A DNA stretch of 64,000 nucleotides from assembly GCA_033032865.1 (NCBI GenBank), contig JAWHQI010000272.1, positions 62,001 through 126,000 of the forward strand, read 5' to 3'. The notes under the pieces were generated by a model that made no database searches, had not been told where the DNA came from, and was given only the letters and a program-made list of their open reading frames with translations. The translations under genes were made by a program, and so were the position numbers. The DNA comes from Dactylorhiza incarnata. Lineage: Eukaryota; Streptophyta; Magnoliopsida; Asparagales; Orchidaceae. Below are positions 33,776 to 45,415 of the stretch, in pieces (within the stretch, counting starts at the first letter, position 1; each line of letters starts with the position of its first letter).

Positions 33776-35227
33776 AAGGGTTATTGATAAAATCAACCTA
33801 GCTCTGATACCAATTGAAAGGAGATTAGTTATTATTATATGTTTGATGAGTAGTACTCATCAATGTTAAAAGATCTTGATTAAATTTTACTTTCAAAGTA
33901 AATGATATATATATATATAAATATATATGTGTTTGCTGTGTAATAAAAACAAACAGTAGGAGTGCATAAAAATCATAGCAAATGAGAAATAAAACAAAGC
34001 ACACAACAAGCAAACCACAAAATAAACAAGCATCCAGATGACACAAGGAAATATAGTAGTTCCCCTCAACTGGGTACATCTACTCTTCTACCCACTGGTA
34101 GGAATCCACTGGAGGTTGTTGATAAGGTGCCCTCACACCAAGGTGATTTTGATAAGGTGTCCATACACCAATGGGAGTTTTGATCAGGTGCCCAATTCAC
34201 CTATAAGCTTTTGATAAGGTACTTATAAACCAAGCTGCAGGTTTTTGCTAAGGTGGCTTGTCACTGGGAGTAAACTTTTGAAGGGAGTTTTAACCCATTA
34301 CAAGATGGGAGGAATAAAAGAAAACAGAAAAGATTATGTTGTTCTTCTCTTTGCTGAGAAGACACTTGAAGATCCTGATGAGATGTTCAGTTGGATCTTG
34401 ATGATGTTGTTGAAGAGAGCTCCCCCTGTCTGATTAAGTTTGATGACAGCTTGTGGAGGGTCCTTCTCTTGATTCCAAATCCTCTGTTCTTCTTCTTGCA
34501 GTTTTAGATCCTGGAGCAAATGATATTTGATTTGGTGTCTCAGGTTGTATATGATCTGCAAAGAAGAAGTTAGGCAAAAAGAAGATATAATATAAATTGA
34601 ATCTGCTTCTTCTTTTTGCTCTGTTCTTCTATTTCTCTTCTTCTTCTTCTTCTCTTATTCTTGTACAGAAAGATGTAATATATATTCTATCTGTAATATG
34701 AAATCTGTACAGCAATATATATATATGTATGTAATCTGTTGAGAGAGAACAGCTGGTTATATCTTATATAAAATCTGCTGTAATATATTCTGCTGTATAA
34801 TAAGTTGACTCCTGCTGTCGTGTAAAAGAGCTGTTGTCTTCTTTCGTCTAATTTGAATCCTTGCCGACAGAAGAGGAAGGATATATTATCTCTTTCATTT
34901 CCCAGATCCTCGAGCAGACACATTTCCTTCTTTAGCTTGCTGCAACGGCTACAACATTTATTGCTTCTGCCAACGACTATATTAATTAATGCTTGCACGC
35001 TGTAAGGTCAGATCAATAATATATATAGCAATATATAAATAGGATAAATAAAATATTGCTTAGAATATTAGTCGAGCTGAGATAGAAGGAATATAATTGT
35101 TGTTAACAATTTCGTTGAGCTCAGCTTCACTTTCGTCGACTTGAGAATTCTGTTTGTCGACCGCTGTTGTATTGTTGTTCGTCGACCGCTGAGATCTTTA
35201 GATTTCGTCGATCTGAACCATAATGAA

Positions 35228-35800
35228 TTAAAAACAGATGTTGTTACCTCTTTTACTAGATGTAATTAAATCTGTACATAATGAATTAAAAACAGATCTG
35301 AAATCAGAGGTACTATTAGGAGATGCTGTTACCTCTTTTACCTTTTCTTGTTCAGATTCGGCATCTGATATGTAATCTGAACCATATATAGCCATCATAC
35401 AGAAGTTTCTGGCTTTTTGTTCTTCCTTGTCTTCTTCTTCAGTTAGAGTTGAAGATGGTTCTGCATCAAAAATGATGTTAGTGGAAGAGGAAGAAGATGG
35501 TTCATTTACCATCCTTGAGAGGGAGTGCCAGATGGCCTTTACTGAAGTGCAATCATTAACTCTTTGATAAATGTCATTTGACATTGATTGAGTTAATATC
35601 TCCATGGCCTTGGCATCATCACTTTTCAGCTTTTCCTGGTCATCTGATGAAGAGATTGAAGATGGAATTCCTGTCAAAACAAATTTATAAATATTTTCAT
35701 CTATGGCATTCATATATAACTTAATTCTAACTTGCCATAACTCAAATCTATCCAAAATACATAAAGGTGGATCAGAAAATGAAAAATCTGCTAGAGCCAT
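35228..35800 (-). pseudogene. Element I gag, internally deleted
   Basis: Minus-strand ATG 35800 gives 190 residues. The first ~110 are a UBN2-type gag N-terminus (CILDRFELWQVRIKLYMNAI, DDAKAMEILTQSMSNDIYQ). It then jumps to a region matching what in C gag lies after the zinc knuckle (RNFCMMAIYGSD, then SVFNSLCTDLI), so the knuckle region is deleted without loss of frame. It ends KRGNNICF with a stop created where gag joins the LTR. A short imperfect repeat of TAATGAATTAAAAACAGAT (35221 and 35279) lies at the junction. The protein could be made but lacks nucleic-acid-binding parts. Confidence 0.8.
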
Positions 35801-35895
35801 TAGATTTTTGAAAAACCTTTTTACAAAAAGAAATAAGAACTAAGTGATCTTTGTGATTTCAGGTGTTAGCTTGTGTGAAAAATAAAATCAACTTT

Positions 35896-35906
35896 CTCTG
35901 ATACCA
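35896..35906 (-). promoter_or_regulatory. Primer-binding site of I (functional position)
   Basis: CTCTGATACCA (sense TGGTATCAGAG) lies two bases outside the LTR end TGAAAGGGG at 35909. Two further copies, at 35966-35976 and 36032-36042, lie inside the LTR. Confidence 0.88.
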
Positions 35907-35908
35907 AT

Positions 35909-36881
35909 TGAAAGGGGTTCAATTGAGTATCAGTTGCAAGAAATTGAAAAAATAAAATCAGCCTCCTCTGATACCAATTGAAAGGGATAATTGATATCCT
36001 CTGATGAGGGTGATTGATAAAATCAACCTAGCTCTGATACCAATTGAAAGGAGATTAGTTCTTATTATATGTTAAAAGATCTTGATTAAATTTTACTTTC
36101 AAAGTAAATGATATATATATAAATATATATGTGTTTGCTGTGTAATAAAAACAAACAGTAGGAGTGCATAAAAATCACAGCAAATGAGAAATAAAACAAA
36201 GCACACAACAAGCAAACCACAAAGTAGTTCCCCTCAACTGGGTACATCTACTCTTCTACCCACTGGTAGAAATCCACTGGAGGTTGTTGATAAGGTGCCC
36301 TCACACCAAGGTGATTTTGATAAGGTGTCCACACACCAATGAGAGTTTTGATCAGGTGCCCAATTCACCTATAAGCTTTTGATAAGGTACTTATATACCA
36401 AGCTGCAGGTTTTTGCTAAGGTGGCCTGTCACCGGGAGTAAACATTTGAAGGTAGTTTTAACCCTTTACAAGATGGGAGGAATAAAAGAAAATAGAAAAG
36501 ATTATGCTGTTCTTCTCTTTGCTGAGAAGACACTTGAAGATCCTGATGAGATGTTCAGTTGGATCTTGATGATGTTGTTGAAGAGAGCTCCCCCCTATCT
36601 GATTAAGTTTGATGACGGCTTGTGGAGGCTCCTTCTCTTGATTCCAAATCCTCTGTTCTTCTTCTTGCAGTTTTAGATTCCTGAGCAAATGATATTTGAT
36701 TTGGTGTCTCAGGTTGTATATGATCTGCAAAGAAGAAGTTAGGCAAAAAGAAGATATAATATAAATTGAATCTGCTTCTTCTTTTTGCTCTGTTCTTCTA
36801 TTTCTCTTCTTATTCTTCTTCTCTTATTCCTATACAGAAAGATGTAATATATATTCTATCTGTAATATGAAATCTGTACAG

Positions 36882-36922
<41 letters not shown>

Positions 36923-37921
36923 ATCTGTCGAGAGAGAACAGCTGGTTATATCTTATATAAAATCTGCTGTAATATATTCTGCTGTATAATAAGTTGACTC
37001 CTGCTGTCGTGTAAAAGAGTTGTTGTCTTCTTTCGTCTAATTTGAATCCTTGCCGACAGAAGAGGAAGGATATATTATCTCTTTCATTTCCCGGATCCTC
37101 AAGCAAACACATTTCCTTCTTTAGCTTGCTGCAACGGCTACAACATTTATTGCTTCTGCCAACGACTATATTAATTAATGCTTGCACGCTGTAAGGTCAG
37201 ATAAACAATATATATATAGCAATATATAAATAGGATGAATAAAATATTGCTTAGAATATTAGTCGAGCTGAGATAGAAGGAAAATAATTGCTGTTAACAA
37301 TTTCGTCGAGCTTAGCTTCACTTTCGTCGACCTGAGAATTCTGTTCATTGACCGCTGTTGTATTGTTGTTTGTCGACCGCTGAGATCTTTGGATTTCGTC
37401 GAACGCAGACTGCTGAGCTGTTCGTCGAGCGCTGCACTTAGACAATTTAGTCGAGTGCTGAACCGCTGGGGTTTCGTCGATCACAGCTTTTAGTCGACCG
37501 CTGGACGGGCTGGAATTCGTCGACCGCTGAGACGGGCTGGCTTGATTTCGTCGACCGCAGCTTCCTTGATATTTCGTCGAGCGCCGTCCGACGAATGATG
37601 AGCGCCGTTCGACGTTCGTCGAACGCAGGCAATATATATAATATTTATTTCTTCTCTTATTTTCTGCCTATTAAAATATATATTTATATTTCTTAGTATA
37701 TTATTTATATATGTATTCTTTTCAGCCAATTGATATATATATATATATATTCAGCCTATTATTTATATATATATATTTCTCAGTATATTATTTATATTAT
37801 ATATATTATTTTCAGCCTCCTTTCTTAACAGGATATTTAATCTAAGTTATGAAATATGTTATGATATAAACTTAGACACTAAAGGTGGATCCTAAATCAA
37901 ATCAAAACTAAGGTTCCAACA
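35909..37921 (-). repeat. 5' LTR of I
   Basis: 2.0 kb. On the minus strand it starts TGTTGGAACCTTAG and ends CCCCTTTCA. The distal part (37300-37630) is an array of about 15 TTCGTCGA(C/A/G)CGC motifs. An AT-rich stretch follows (37630-37850), and (TA)n occurs at 36884-36915. The terminal ~135 bp (35909-36045) repeat a module of LTR end, PBS and leader (see findings). Confidence 0.88.
36884..36915. repeat. (TA)n microsatellite in I 5' LTR
   Basis: About 16 TA units. The sister copy at 34712-34727 has only about seven, so the repeat expanded after insertion. Confidence 0.9.
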
Positions 37922-39198
37922 TGAATAGAGTATTAAAAAGTTTTTCACTTATTTTTATAGCGGAATTAAAATAGTGATATATATATATATATGTGTACTG
38001 AGTGATTTATAAAAACAAATAAAGAAAATAACACAGCACACTACAGAAAAATAAACACAAACACAGAAGACACAAGGATCTATAGTAGTTCCCCAATAAA
38101 CCTGGGTACATCAATTGTTCTACCACCCTTGGTAGGAATCCACTAGGTTTTTGTTCAGGTGCCCTATCACCAATGGAGTTTTGATCAGGTGCCCAATACA
38201 CCAACTGCAGGTTTTTGATCAGGTGCCCTGCCACCAAACAGTTAACTTTTGAAGGGAGTTAGAACCCTGTACAAGATGGGATAAAGGTAAAATAAAAGGG
38301 TTATGAAGTTCTTCTCTGTCAATAATCTGAGAGAAGACTAGTGGATTTGTTATTGTAAAGCTCCCCCTATATGATAGAAATGGTTGACAGTTGATGGATG
38401 GAGCTTTCACTTGAATGAAATATCTTCCTGATAGCTGATGAATCTGAGAGACAAAGTTTCTCAGATTTGTTGTTGCTCTTGAAGATTTGAACTAGCAGCA
38501 GAATACTGAGAGAATGATCTTGTGTTGTTGTTCTCTGAGAATGTAAGTGCTACTTGAGGACGAATACTGTAAAACTTTTTGACTTGTGTATTTTTTCTAG
38601 AATGTATCTTCTGTGTCGACTGATACTATAATCCTTTTCTTTTCTATCTTATTACCGATCTTTCTCTTTTTTTTGACAATATATCTCTGATTTGAATTTC
38701 AAATCCTCTGAATAAGGAATAGAATAATCAGAATTGATTGTGTCTTGGAACTGCAATCTGAATCTTTAATTCCTTTTCCTTTTCTATAAATGATATCCTT
38801 TTCCAATAAGCCAAATGGCTATTTTCTTGAGAGAAGACAATGAAAAGGAATAAAAATAAAAGGAAGGATATAATCCTTGACTTATCTGGAATATAGATCC
38901 GTTGCTGATTTAGGTTGATCTGAAATGAGAGAATAGAATATAACTGATATGTCTGAAATTCATCGAGCTAAGATAAGGATTCGTCGAACGCTGAGACTTG
39001 GGAAGTTCGTCGAACGCTGAGACTTGGCAAGTTCGTCGAACGCTGAGACTTGGCAAGTTCGTCGAACGCTGAGACTTAGCATTTCTTTAGTTCTAACAAC
39101 CTACAACCTTGACCCTTAGACTATACAATGGGGGTCAACTTAGTCCTAGTCAACAGATAGTGATCCTAGCCCAAATCAGTAATAAAGTTGTTCCAACA
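37922..39198 (-). repeat. 3' LTR of C, main part
   Basis: Matches 47634-48897. On the minus strand it starts TGTTGGAACAACTTTATTAC at 39198, next to polypurine ATAGGGGGAGAT (39199-39210). Four 26-bp tandem units TTCGTCGAACGCTGAGACTT-GGCAAG lie at 38987-39080. Confidence 0.9.
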
Positions 39199-39383
39199 AT
39201 CTCCCCCTATTTGGGTTAGGATAGTATTTGACAAAAATCAAATAAAACAACAGAAAAACAGCAGAGCATATATATCTGACAGAATGTAGATTCTTTTCAG
39301 CAGATAAAAGAAATATAGTGCTCTGAGTTTATATACATTACATTGAAAATAGAAAATATAGCAAGACCAAAAAGTCAGAACCT

Positions 39384-41985
39384 TTACTTCTTCTCTGAAG
39401 GAGGCTTGAATATGATTTGCATGTTTGGGTTTTCTGATTCCTTTTTACTCATATAAAGGTCTTGAGCTCCCAGCATGGTTTGAGATTTAGCATGAGGAAC
39501 CACAGTTGTTGGGTGCAACCTTAAGTAATCTTCTGCATTGAATAAGTGCCTTGATCTGTACTTTTCAAATTCTTTCTTTCTGAACTCTGACATAGTTGAA
39601 TATTGAGAAAAATCTTTTCCTTCTGCTTTTGCCTTGTTAATATGAGCTGTGGCAATAGATTCCTTGAATCTAGCCATCTGAGAAAAATTCTTTCTGATTC
39701 AAGATTGGGAGAAGGAGGCCTATCATCTATTTCACTGGCCTGATAAGAGGATTGATAATCTTGAGAAAACTTTTCCTATCAAAAGAACCATCAGATATGT
39801 GAAATTTATTATCTGAGGAAATGGTTCTGGATGATCCTGAAGGAGGAGGTCTGGAAGACCTAGAACTCTGAGAGCCACTAGAACTAGCTGGTCTCCTTGA
39901 CTGCTGAGAAAAAGATTTCTGGGAAGAAGATAGTCCCGATGAACCTGCTGCACCTGCTGTTGGAGGAGGAGGATGATTATACTTAACAGGCTTATCAGAG
40001 TAATAACCAGTCTTCCTCATCTTCTTTCTTTTATTAGCCTCATTTTTGGATAGCCTCATCCCGGCTGGGGAATCCCTGGTAAGAGTGATATTGTGCAGAA
40101 TATAATATGGAATATCATTTTTAGAGGAGGGAGGCTTAGGGACAACCTTAGGCTTAGATTTGGACTTTCTTTTCCTTGAAGATTGATCATCTGAATCATC
40201 ATCATCTTCATCATCATCAGAAGAGAACTGAGGATTATCATATAAATCATCAACTGCTTTAAGAGCTTCAGAAATATCTTTCTCAACATCAACATTTTGA
40301 TCAACATCAATATCATCAAAATTTGGCAATGGGGAATCATCAAAGACAAAGGTAGGAGGTGAATTCATCACTCCAACTACTTCTGATTCTTGAATTTGAT
40401 CTTGAACTGGACCTGGAATTTGATCTGGAACTTCAAAGCTTTTGAGAATTTTCTTTAACACAACTGTATTAACAGGAGCTGTGTATGGAACTATATCTTT
40501 TGAATATACTGGAGGAATAGGAAAACTGCTGAAGAGAGCTAGAGCTGGAATTGCTTCTTCAAAAACTGGAGCTGGGGCTGCATCTACATCACAAAACATA
40601 TCTGATCCTGCAACTGCATTCACTGGAGCTTCTTCATGAGACATCTTCGCCTGCCTAGTTTCAGGAAGCCCTAGAGCTAGGCCCCTAGAAGAAGGGATAG
40701 ATGAGGAGGTAGGGAATGAAGAAATTTTAGCAGAAAGGTCAGATAGGGCTTGAAGCACTGGAGCAAGCTTTGCATCTAGGAGAGCATCTAGCTTGGGAGA
40801 TATATGATGGAATATCTGATCAAATAGTGATGAGAAATCAACATACACAAGGTCTTGTGGATGCTGAGATGAAGATGGGATAGAGGATGGAATAGAGGGC
40901 ATGAAGATGTTAGTGTGGCATCTGATATGGGTGGATGAAAATCTTCATGAATAGGAGAATGAGGTCAGATAGGTGACTATGGATGTATAGGGGACTGAGG
41001 GTGGATGGGTGACTGAGGTGGAGATAAGAGATTGAATGATGGAGGGGGAAGGGAGTCAAGAGAGGTAAGGAAATCATCTTGGATAGAGGATGAAGGGTTT
41101 ATTGGAGAATTGGGAGGAAGAATTTCTTCAAAAGAAATAATAGGTTGAGAGGGGAGAGGTGTTGGAGCTGAGGTGGAAGAATCAAGTGGAGGGACTTCTG
41201 GAAGGGTCAGGGGAGTGACTGGGTCAGTCCTTGTGCCTTCAGAAGTTGGCCTGGGGGCATCTGCCCTTGGAATCTTCTTTGGGATCACCCTTTCCCTTTT
41301 GCCAAATATAGCTGATGTTAGCCTCTTGCTAGCATTAATAAACACCTTGGGAGAGACCAACAGGTCTGGATATTTTCTTGAAGAAAAATTCCCAATATTC
41401 TGCAGTAACTTACATTAGTCTTGCTTATTTTCTTCTTAATTGATTCAAAAAGAATCAATCCCCAGTTTATTTTCTTCTTCTCTACCAAGGCCACCATCAA
41501 CATATATTGGTGCCTGGTTATATAATCATGGGCTGAGGTCTTCCCTAGCAAGACCTTTCCAATGATATCTGCCAAAACTTATATTGACTGGATATGTTTT
41601 TCTTCAATAGATGGTTAGGGTTTCCAGACGAATGACCCATCTTAACCAAAGCATTATCAAATTCAGCAGAACTTATTTCTAACTCATCATTACCATTCAA
41701 TAACCCAAAAACATCTGTTAAAACATCTGGGGTAAGAGTAACCTAATTTCCAGATATTGTTCCTGATATAGTTGTTGCATTCTCTGCCTTAAGGGTGTGA
41801 ACCCATTCCTTTATCTCGAGTACTGGAAGCTTGATTCTGGTGGTCATTAACTTCTTAAGATGTTGTTCTTCAAACAAATGAAGAATGTCCTAGAATATTT
41901 GATCGGAATACGCAAACGACTCGATGTCGATATCAAACCCAGCGTCAAACTTCATTGAGGAAAGAACTGCTTGAGAAATCGCCAT
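39384..41985 (-). pseudogene. Element C ORF3 (Sirevirus third ORF)
   Basis: Minus-strand ATG 41985 (MAISQAVLSSMKFDAGFDID) resembles the A ORF3 start. Several stops follow. The block ADIIGKVLLGKTSAHDYI...EKKKINWGLI (41575-41450) is shared with A, B and F. Next come a Pro/Ser-rich linker (41360-40977), a long open frame at 40902-39727 (coiled-coil-like start, acidic DDDEDDDDSDD cluster near 40200, then basic and Ser-rich), and a final charged frame at 39677-39384 ending FKPPSEKK. The layout (conserved head, Pro-rich linker, coiled coil, basic tail) matches A and F. No clear signal peptide or membrane helix. Function unknown. Confidence 0.75.
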
Positions 41986-42219
41986 TGTTACCTTCAAAAG
42001 AAAGAATGATCAAGTGCAAAGGGAACTGGAGGGAAAAGCAATTTCTGTAGGCGCAAAGATAAAAGGAAATAAAAGTTTGATTATATAGAGGGATCAGAGA
42101 AGACGCAAGCTTTCGTAGAACTGAGGTCAGCTAAACCTAATTAGGTTTCATCGATCTCCGTTCGACGAAAGACTCAATTTCGTCGATCTTCGTGCGACGA
42201 AATGATGGGATAAGTAGAA
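41986..42219 (-). promoter_or_regulatory. C: palindromes and TATA box upstream of ORF3
   Basis: On the minus strand CTATATAATC (42081-42090) lies about 100 bases before the ORF3 ATG at 41985. Just upstream (42146-42205) are two TTCGTCGA...CGTTCGACGAAA hairpin motifs, the type repeated in the LTRs of C, I and L. The same order of motifs precedes ORF3 in B and F, so an internal promoter is inferred. Confidence 0.6.
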
Positions 42220-45200
42220 TTTTTTTAAAGTTGTTTGAATCTCCATCTTTCATTCCTAGCTGATTTATAAAGAAGATATGTTTCTTTTCTTCCAAGGGTT
42301 TGGTGAAAATATTAGCCCTTTGGAAATCAATAGAAATGAATTGTAGGTAAATTTTATTTTTATCCACATTATCTCTAATAAAGTGTTGCCTAATTTCTGT
42401 GTTTAGTCCTACTATGGAGTACTGGATTTTGTGCTATAGATATTGCACTAGTATTGTCACAAAATATAATTGAATTATTTAAGTTGATACCATAGTGTAG
42501 AAGTTGATTTTGTATCCACAGTATATGTGAGCAGAAACTGCCTGCAGCAATATATTCTGCTTCAGCTATTGATGTAGACACAGATGCTTGTTTCTTACAA
42601 AACCAAGACACTAGCCTATCACCAAGGAACTGGCAAGTTCCTGATGTGCTTTTCCTGTCTACTCTGCATCTAGCATAATCAGAATCTGAGAATCCAGTTA
42701 ATTCAAATTCTGATGCAGTTGGATACCAGAGTCCTAGATTTGGACAACCTTTTATATATCTCAAAATTCTTTTTAATAAAATTAGGTGAGATTCTTTGGG
42801 GTTAACTTGGAACCTAACACAAATATATGTAGCAAACATTATGTCAGGTCTACTAGATATAAGGTAAAGTAAAGAGCCAACAATTGCTTTATACACTTTC
42901 TGATCAACAGGTTTCCCTTATTCATCAGTGTCAATAACAACATTGGAAGGCATGGGTGTTTTCATGGTAGAAGCATCAGACATACCAAATCTTTTCACTA
43001 ATTCTTTAGCATACTTGGATTGTGATATGAATATGCCATTTGGAGTTTGCTTCACTTGAAGACCAAGGAAGTAAGATAACTCACCCATACTACTCATTTC
43101 AAATTTAGATTGCATTAGGTAAGAAAACTTTTTGCATAAATTTGAATCAGTAGAGTCAAAAATAATATCATCTACATAAATTTGAACTAGTAGAGTTTTA
43201 TTTTTATGTATCCTGAAAAATAAGGTTTTATCAACAGTGCCTCTACAGAATTTGTTCTCCAAAAGAAAATTAGCTAAGGTCTCATACCATGCTCTGGGAG
43301 CTTGCTTGAGACCATAGAGAGCTTTATTAAGCTTAAATACATAAGAAGAGTGAGTTGGAGAGATAAAACCTAGTGCTTGTTCCACATAGACTTCTTCTTT
43401 GATATCTCCATTCAGAAAAGCACTCTCCACATCCATCTGATATACCTTGAAATTCTTGAATGCAGCAAAGGCAAGAAAAATCCTTATAGCTTCAAGTCTA
43501 GCAATAGGAGCAAAGGTTTGATCAAAATCAATTCCTTCTTCCTGAGAGTATCCTTGAGCTACTAATCTTGCTTTATTTCTGATTATGAAGCCTTGATCAT
43601 CTAGCTTGTTCCTGAATACCCACGTGGTGCCAATGACTAGATGGCCTTTTGATCTTGGAACCAAATCCCAAACCTTGTTCCTTTCAAATTGGTTGAGCTC
43701 CTCTTGCATTGCAAGAATCCAGTTTGGATCTTGTTCTGCATCTTCTATGGTTTGAGGTTCAACTTGTGATAGGAAACAAGTGTGCATCTGATTTTGGTGT
43801 AGTTGATGCCTTGTTTGAACACCTGCTGAAATATCTCCAATGACTTGAGATATTGGATGATCTCTAACTGTGATGTGATCAACAATTGGAGTTGGTTCAA
43901 CAATAGTTTCTTCTTGAGGGATATGATCAGCTGCCACTTGATTTGAATTGTTAGCAAGATTTTCTGGATGATCTTCTTCTTCACTGTCTTCAATAAGTTG
44001 AGATGATAGAAGTAGAGACTCTTCATTCTGTAGATTTAGTCCATTGAGTTCTTCACATAGAGCTGGTGCTGCAAAGTATTTTCGGTAGAGGTGGTGTTCC
44101 TCTCCTCATTTAACATATTAGATTCATCAAAAGATACATGCATGGACTCTTATATCTTAAGAGTAGATTTGTTGTAAACTCTGTATGCTTTAGTAGAAAG
44201 AGAATATCTAAGGAATATACCTTCAGCAAATTTTGCTTCAAATTTCCTGAGATACTTCTTATCATTGTTATGCACATAGCATTTACTGCCAAATATCTTA
44301 AAACAGTTAACCTTAGGCTTTTTATTCTTGAGTAATTCATAGGGAGTTTTACCCTTAAGCTTATGTATCAGGCTTTTGTTCAACACATAATTTGCTGTGT
44401 TCATTGCCTCTGCCCAAAAAGAGATTGGCAAGTGAGCATCAACAAGTAATGTAGTTGCTGATTCAATTAAGGATCTATTTTTCCTTTCAGCTACCCCATT
44501 TTGTTGAGGAGTTCTAGAAGCAGAGAAACACTGCCTGATCCCTTCTTTTCCACAGAATTCTCTCATCAGAAGAGATTCAAACTCAGTGCCATGATCACTT
44601 TTGATCAATGCAACTAGAGTGGAGTACTCAATCTTGATGGACCTGAGAAAGTCTGTCAGAACACTAAAGGTGTCAGACTTGTTCCTAAGAAAGAACACCC
44701 AAGTGAATCTTGAGAAGTCATCTACAATAACTAGAGAATAATGCTTCCCTCTTAGACTTTGTATTGTAGTGGGTCCAAGAAGATCTAAATGCAGTAAATA
44801 CAAAATCCTAGGTGAATCACTCTTGTATAAAGATTTAAAACTACTCTTTGTCTGCTTACCTAATTGACAAGCCCTGCAGAGTCCTTCCTTCTTGTATGAA
44901 CCAGAAGGCAGTCCTCTAGCAAGATTGTCCTTAGAAAGCTTAGATATAGTTCTAAGGTTAATATGTCCTAGCCTTTTATGCCATAATTCATTTGTTTTAC
45001 TTATAGAATTAAATAAGTAAATATCTGAATTGGCAGAGTCAAAATTGACTAAACAAATGTTTCCATGTCTAATACCAGATAGTACTTTTATGTTTTTATT
45101 ATTGGTAATAAGACATAAGGAGTGGTTAAACGTTACCTGATAACCTTAATCACATAACTGGCTTATGCTGATGAGGTTGTGCTTCAAACCCTTGATATAT

Positions 45201-45415
45201 GCTACCTCTTTGAAGGTGACTGCTCCAACTTTGATTTGTCCATAACCTTTGGTTTGTCCACAGTTGGAGTCTCCAAAGATCACTTTGGGTCCAATCCTTG
45301 CCTTGTAGTTGCTTAGGTTGGCCTTGTTTCCTGTCATATGCTTTAAGCAACCACTATCCAAGTACCATTGTTCTTTTATTTTTGGATAGCCCTGTACCTG
45401 CAAAATAGAAATCAT
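42220..45415 (-). pseudogene. Element C pol (protease, integrase, RT, RNase H)
   Basis: Protease: WYLDSGCLKHMTGNK (45355). Integrase: frame 44803-44150 with IKSDHGTEFE, TPQQNGVAERKNRSL and SFWAEAMNTANYVLN. The GAG-pre-integrase zone (44810-45145) is broken. RT: frame 43937-42918 with [43 protein letters not shown] and intact IYVDDIIF. RNase H: frame 42896-42390 with TGFSDSDYARC, AEAEYIAA and FCDNTSAI, and the tail ANIFTKPL near 42310. A stop at 42915 splits RT from RNase H, and frames change between the modules. The sequence fits the Sirevirus lineage. Enzymes would act in the particle and nucleus, but this copy is inactive. Confidence 0.88.

Larger units (their letters stand above)
27232..35212 (-). 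repeat. 3' LTR of I, truncated and split by H
   Basis: It comprises 27232-27333 and 33781-35212, aligned with 35909-37400 of the right LTR. The start is missing: at 35212 the TCGTCGA array passes straight into gag. It includes two internal PBS-like sites, at 27289-27299 (TTCTGATACCA) and 33802-33812 (CTCTGATACCA). Confidence 0.85.
27232..37921 (-). mobile_element. Element I: gag-only copia remnant inside the C 3' LTR
   Basis: Left end TGAAAGGGG at 27232, right end CCAACA at 37921, perfect 5-bp duplication TGAAT. On the minus strand: 5' LTR (37921-35909), PBS (35906-35896), gag remnant (35800-35228), truncated 3' LTR (35212-27232) interrupted by H. All of pol, ORF3 and the first ~520 bp of the 3' LTR are gone. 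Confidence 0.88.

Noticed and set aside
37640..37850. AT-rich stretch in the I LTR as an origin or matrix attachment region
   Set aside because: It is part of the LTR and only low-complexity TATAT; nothing specific supports the role.
38987..39080. Evenly spaced 26-bp repeats resembling a CRISPR array
   Set aside because: They are head-to-tail units without spacers, inside an LTR of a plant element.
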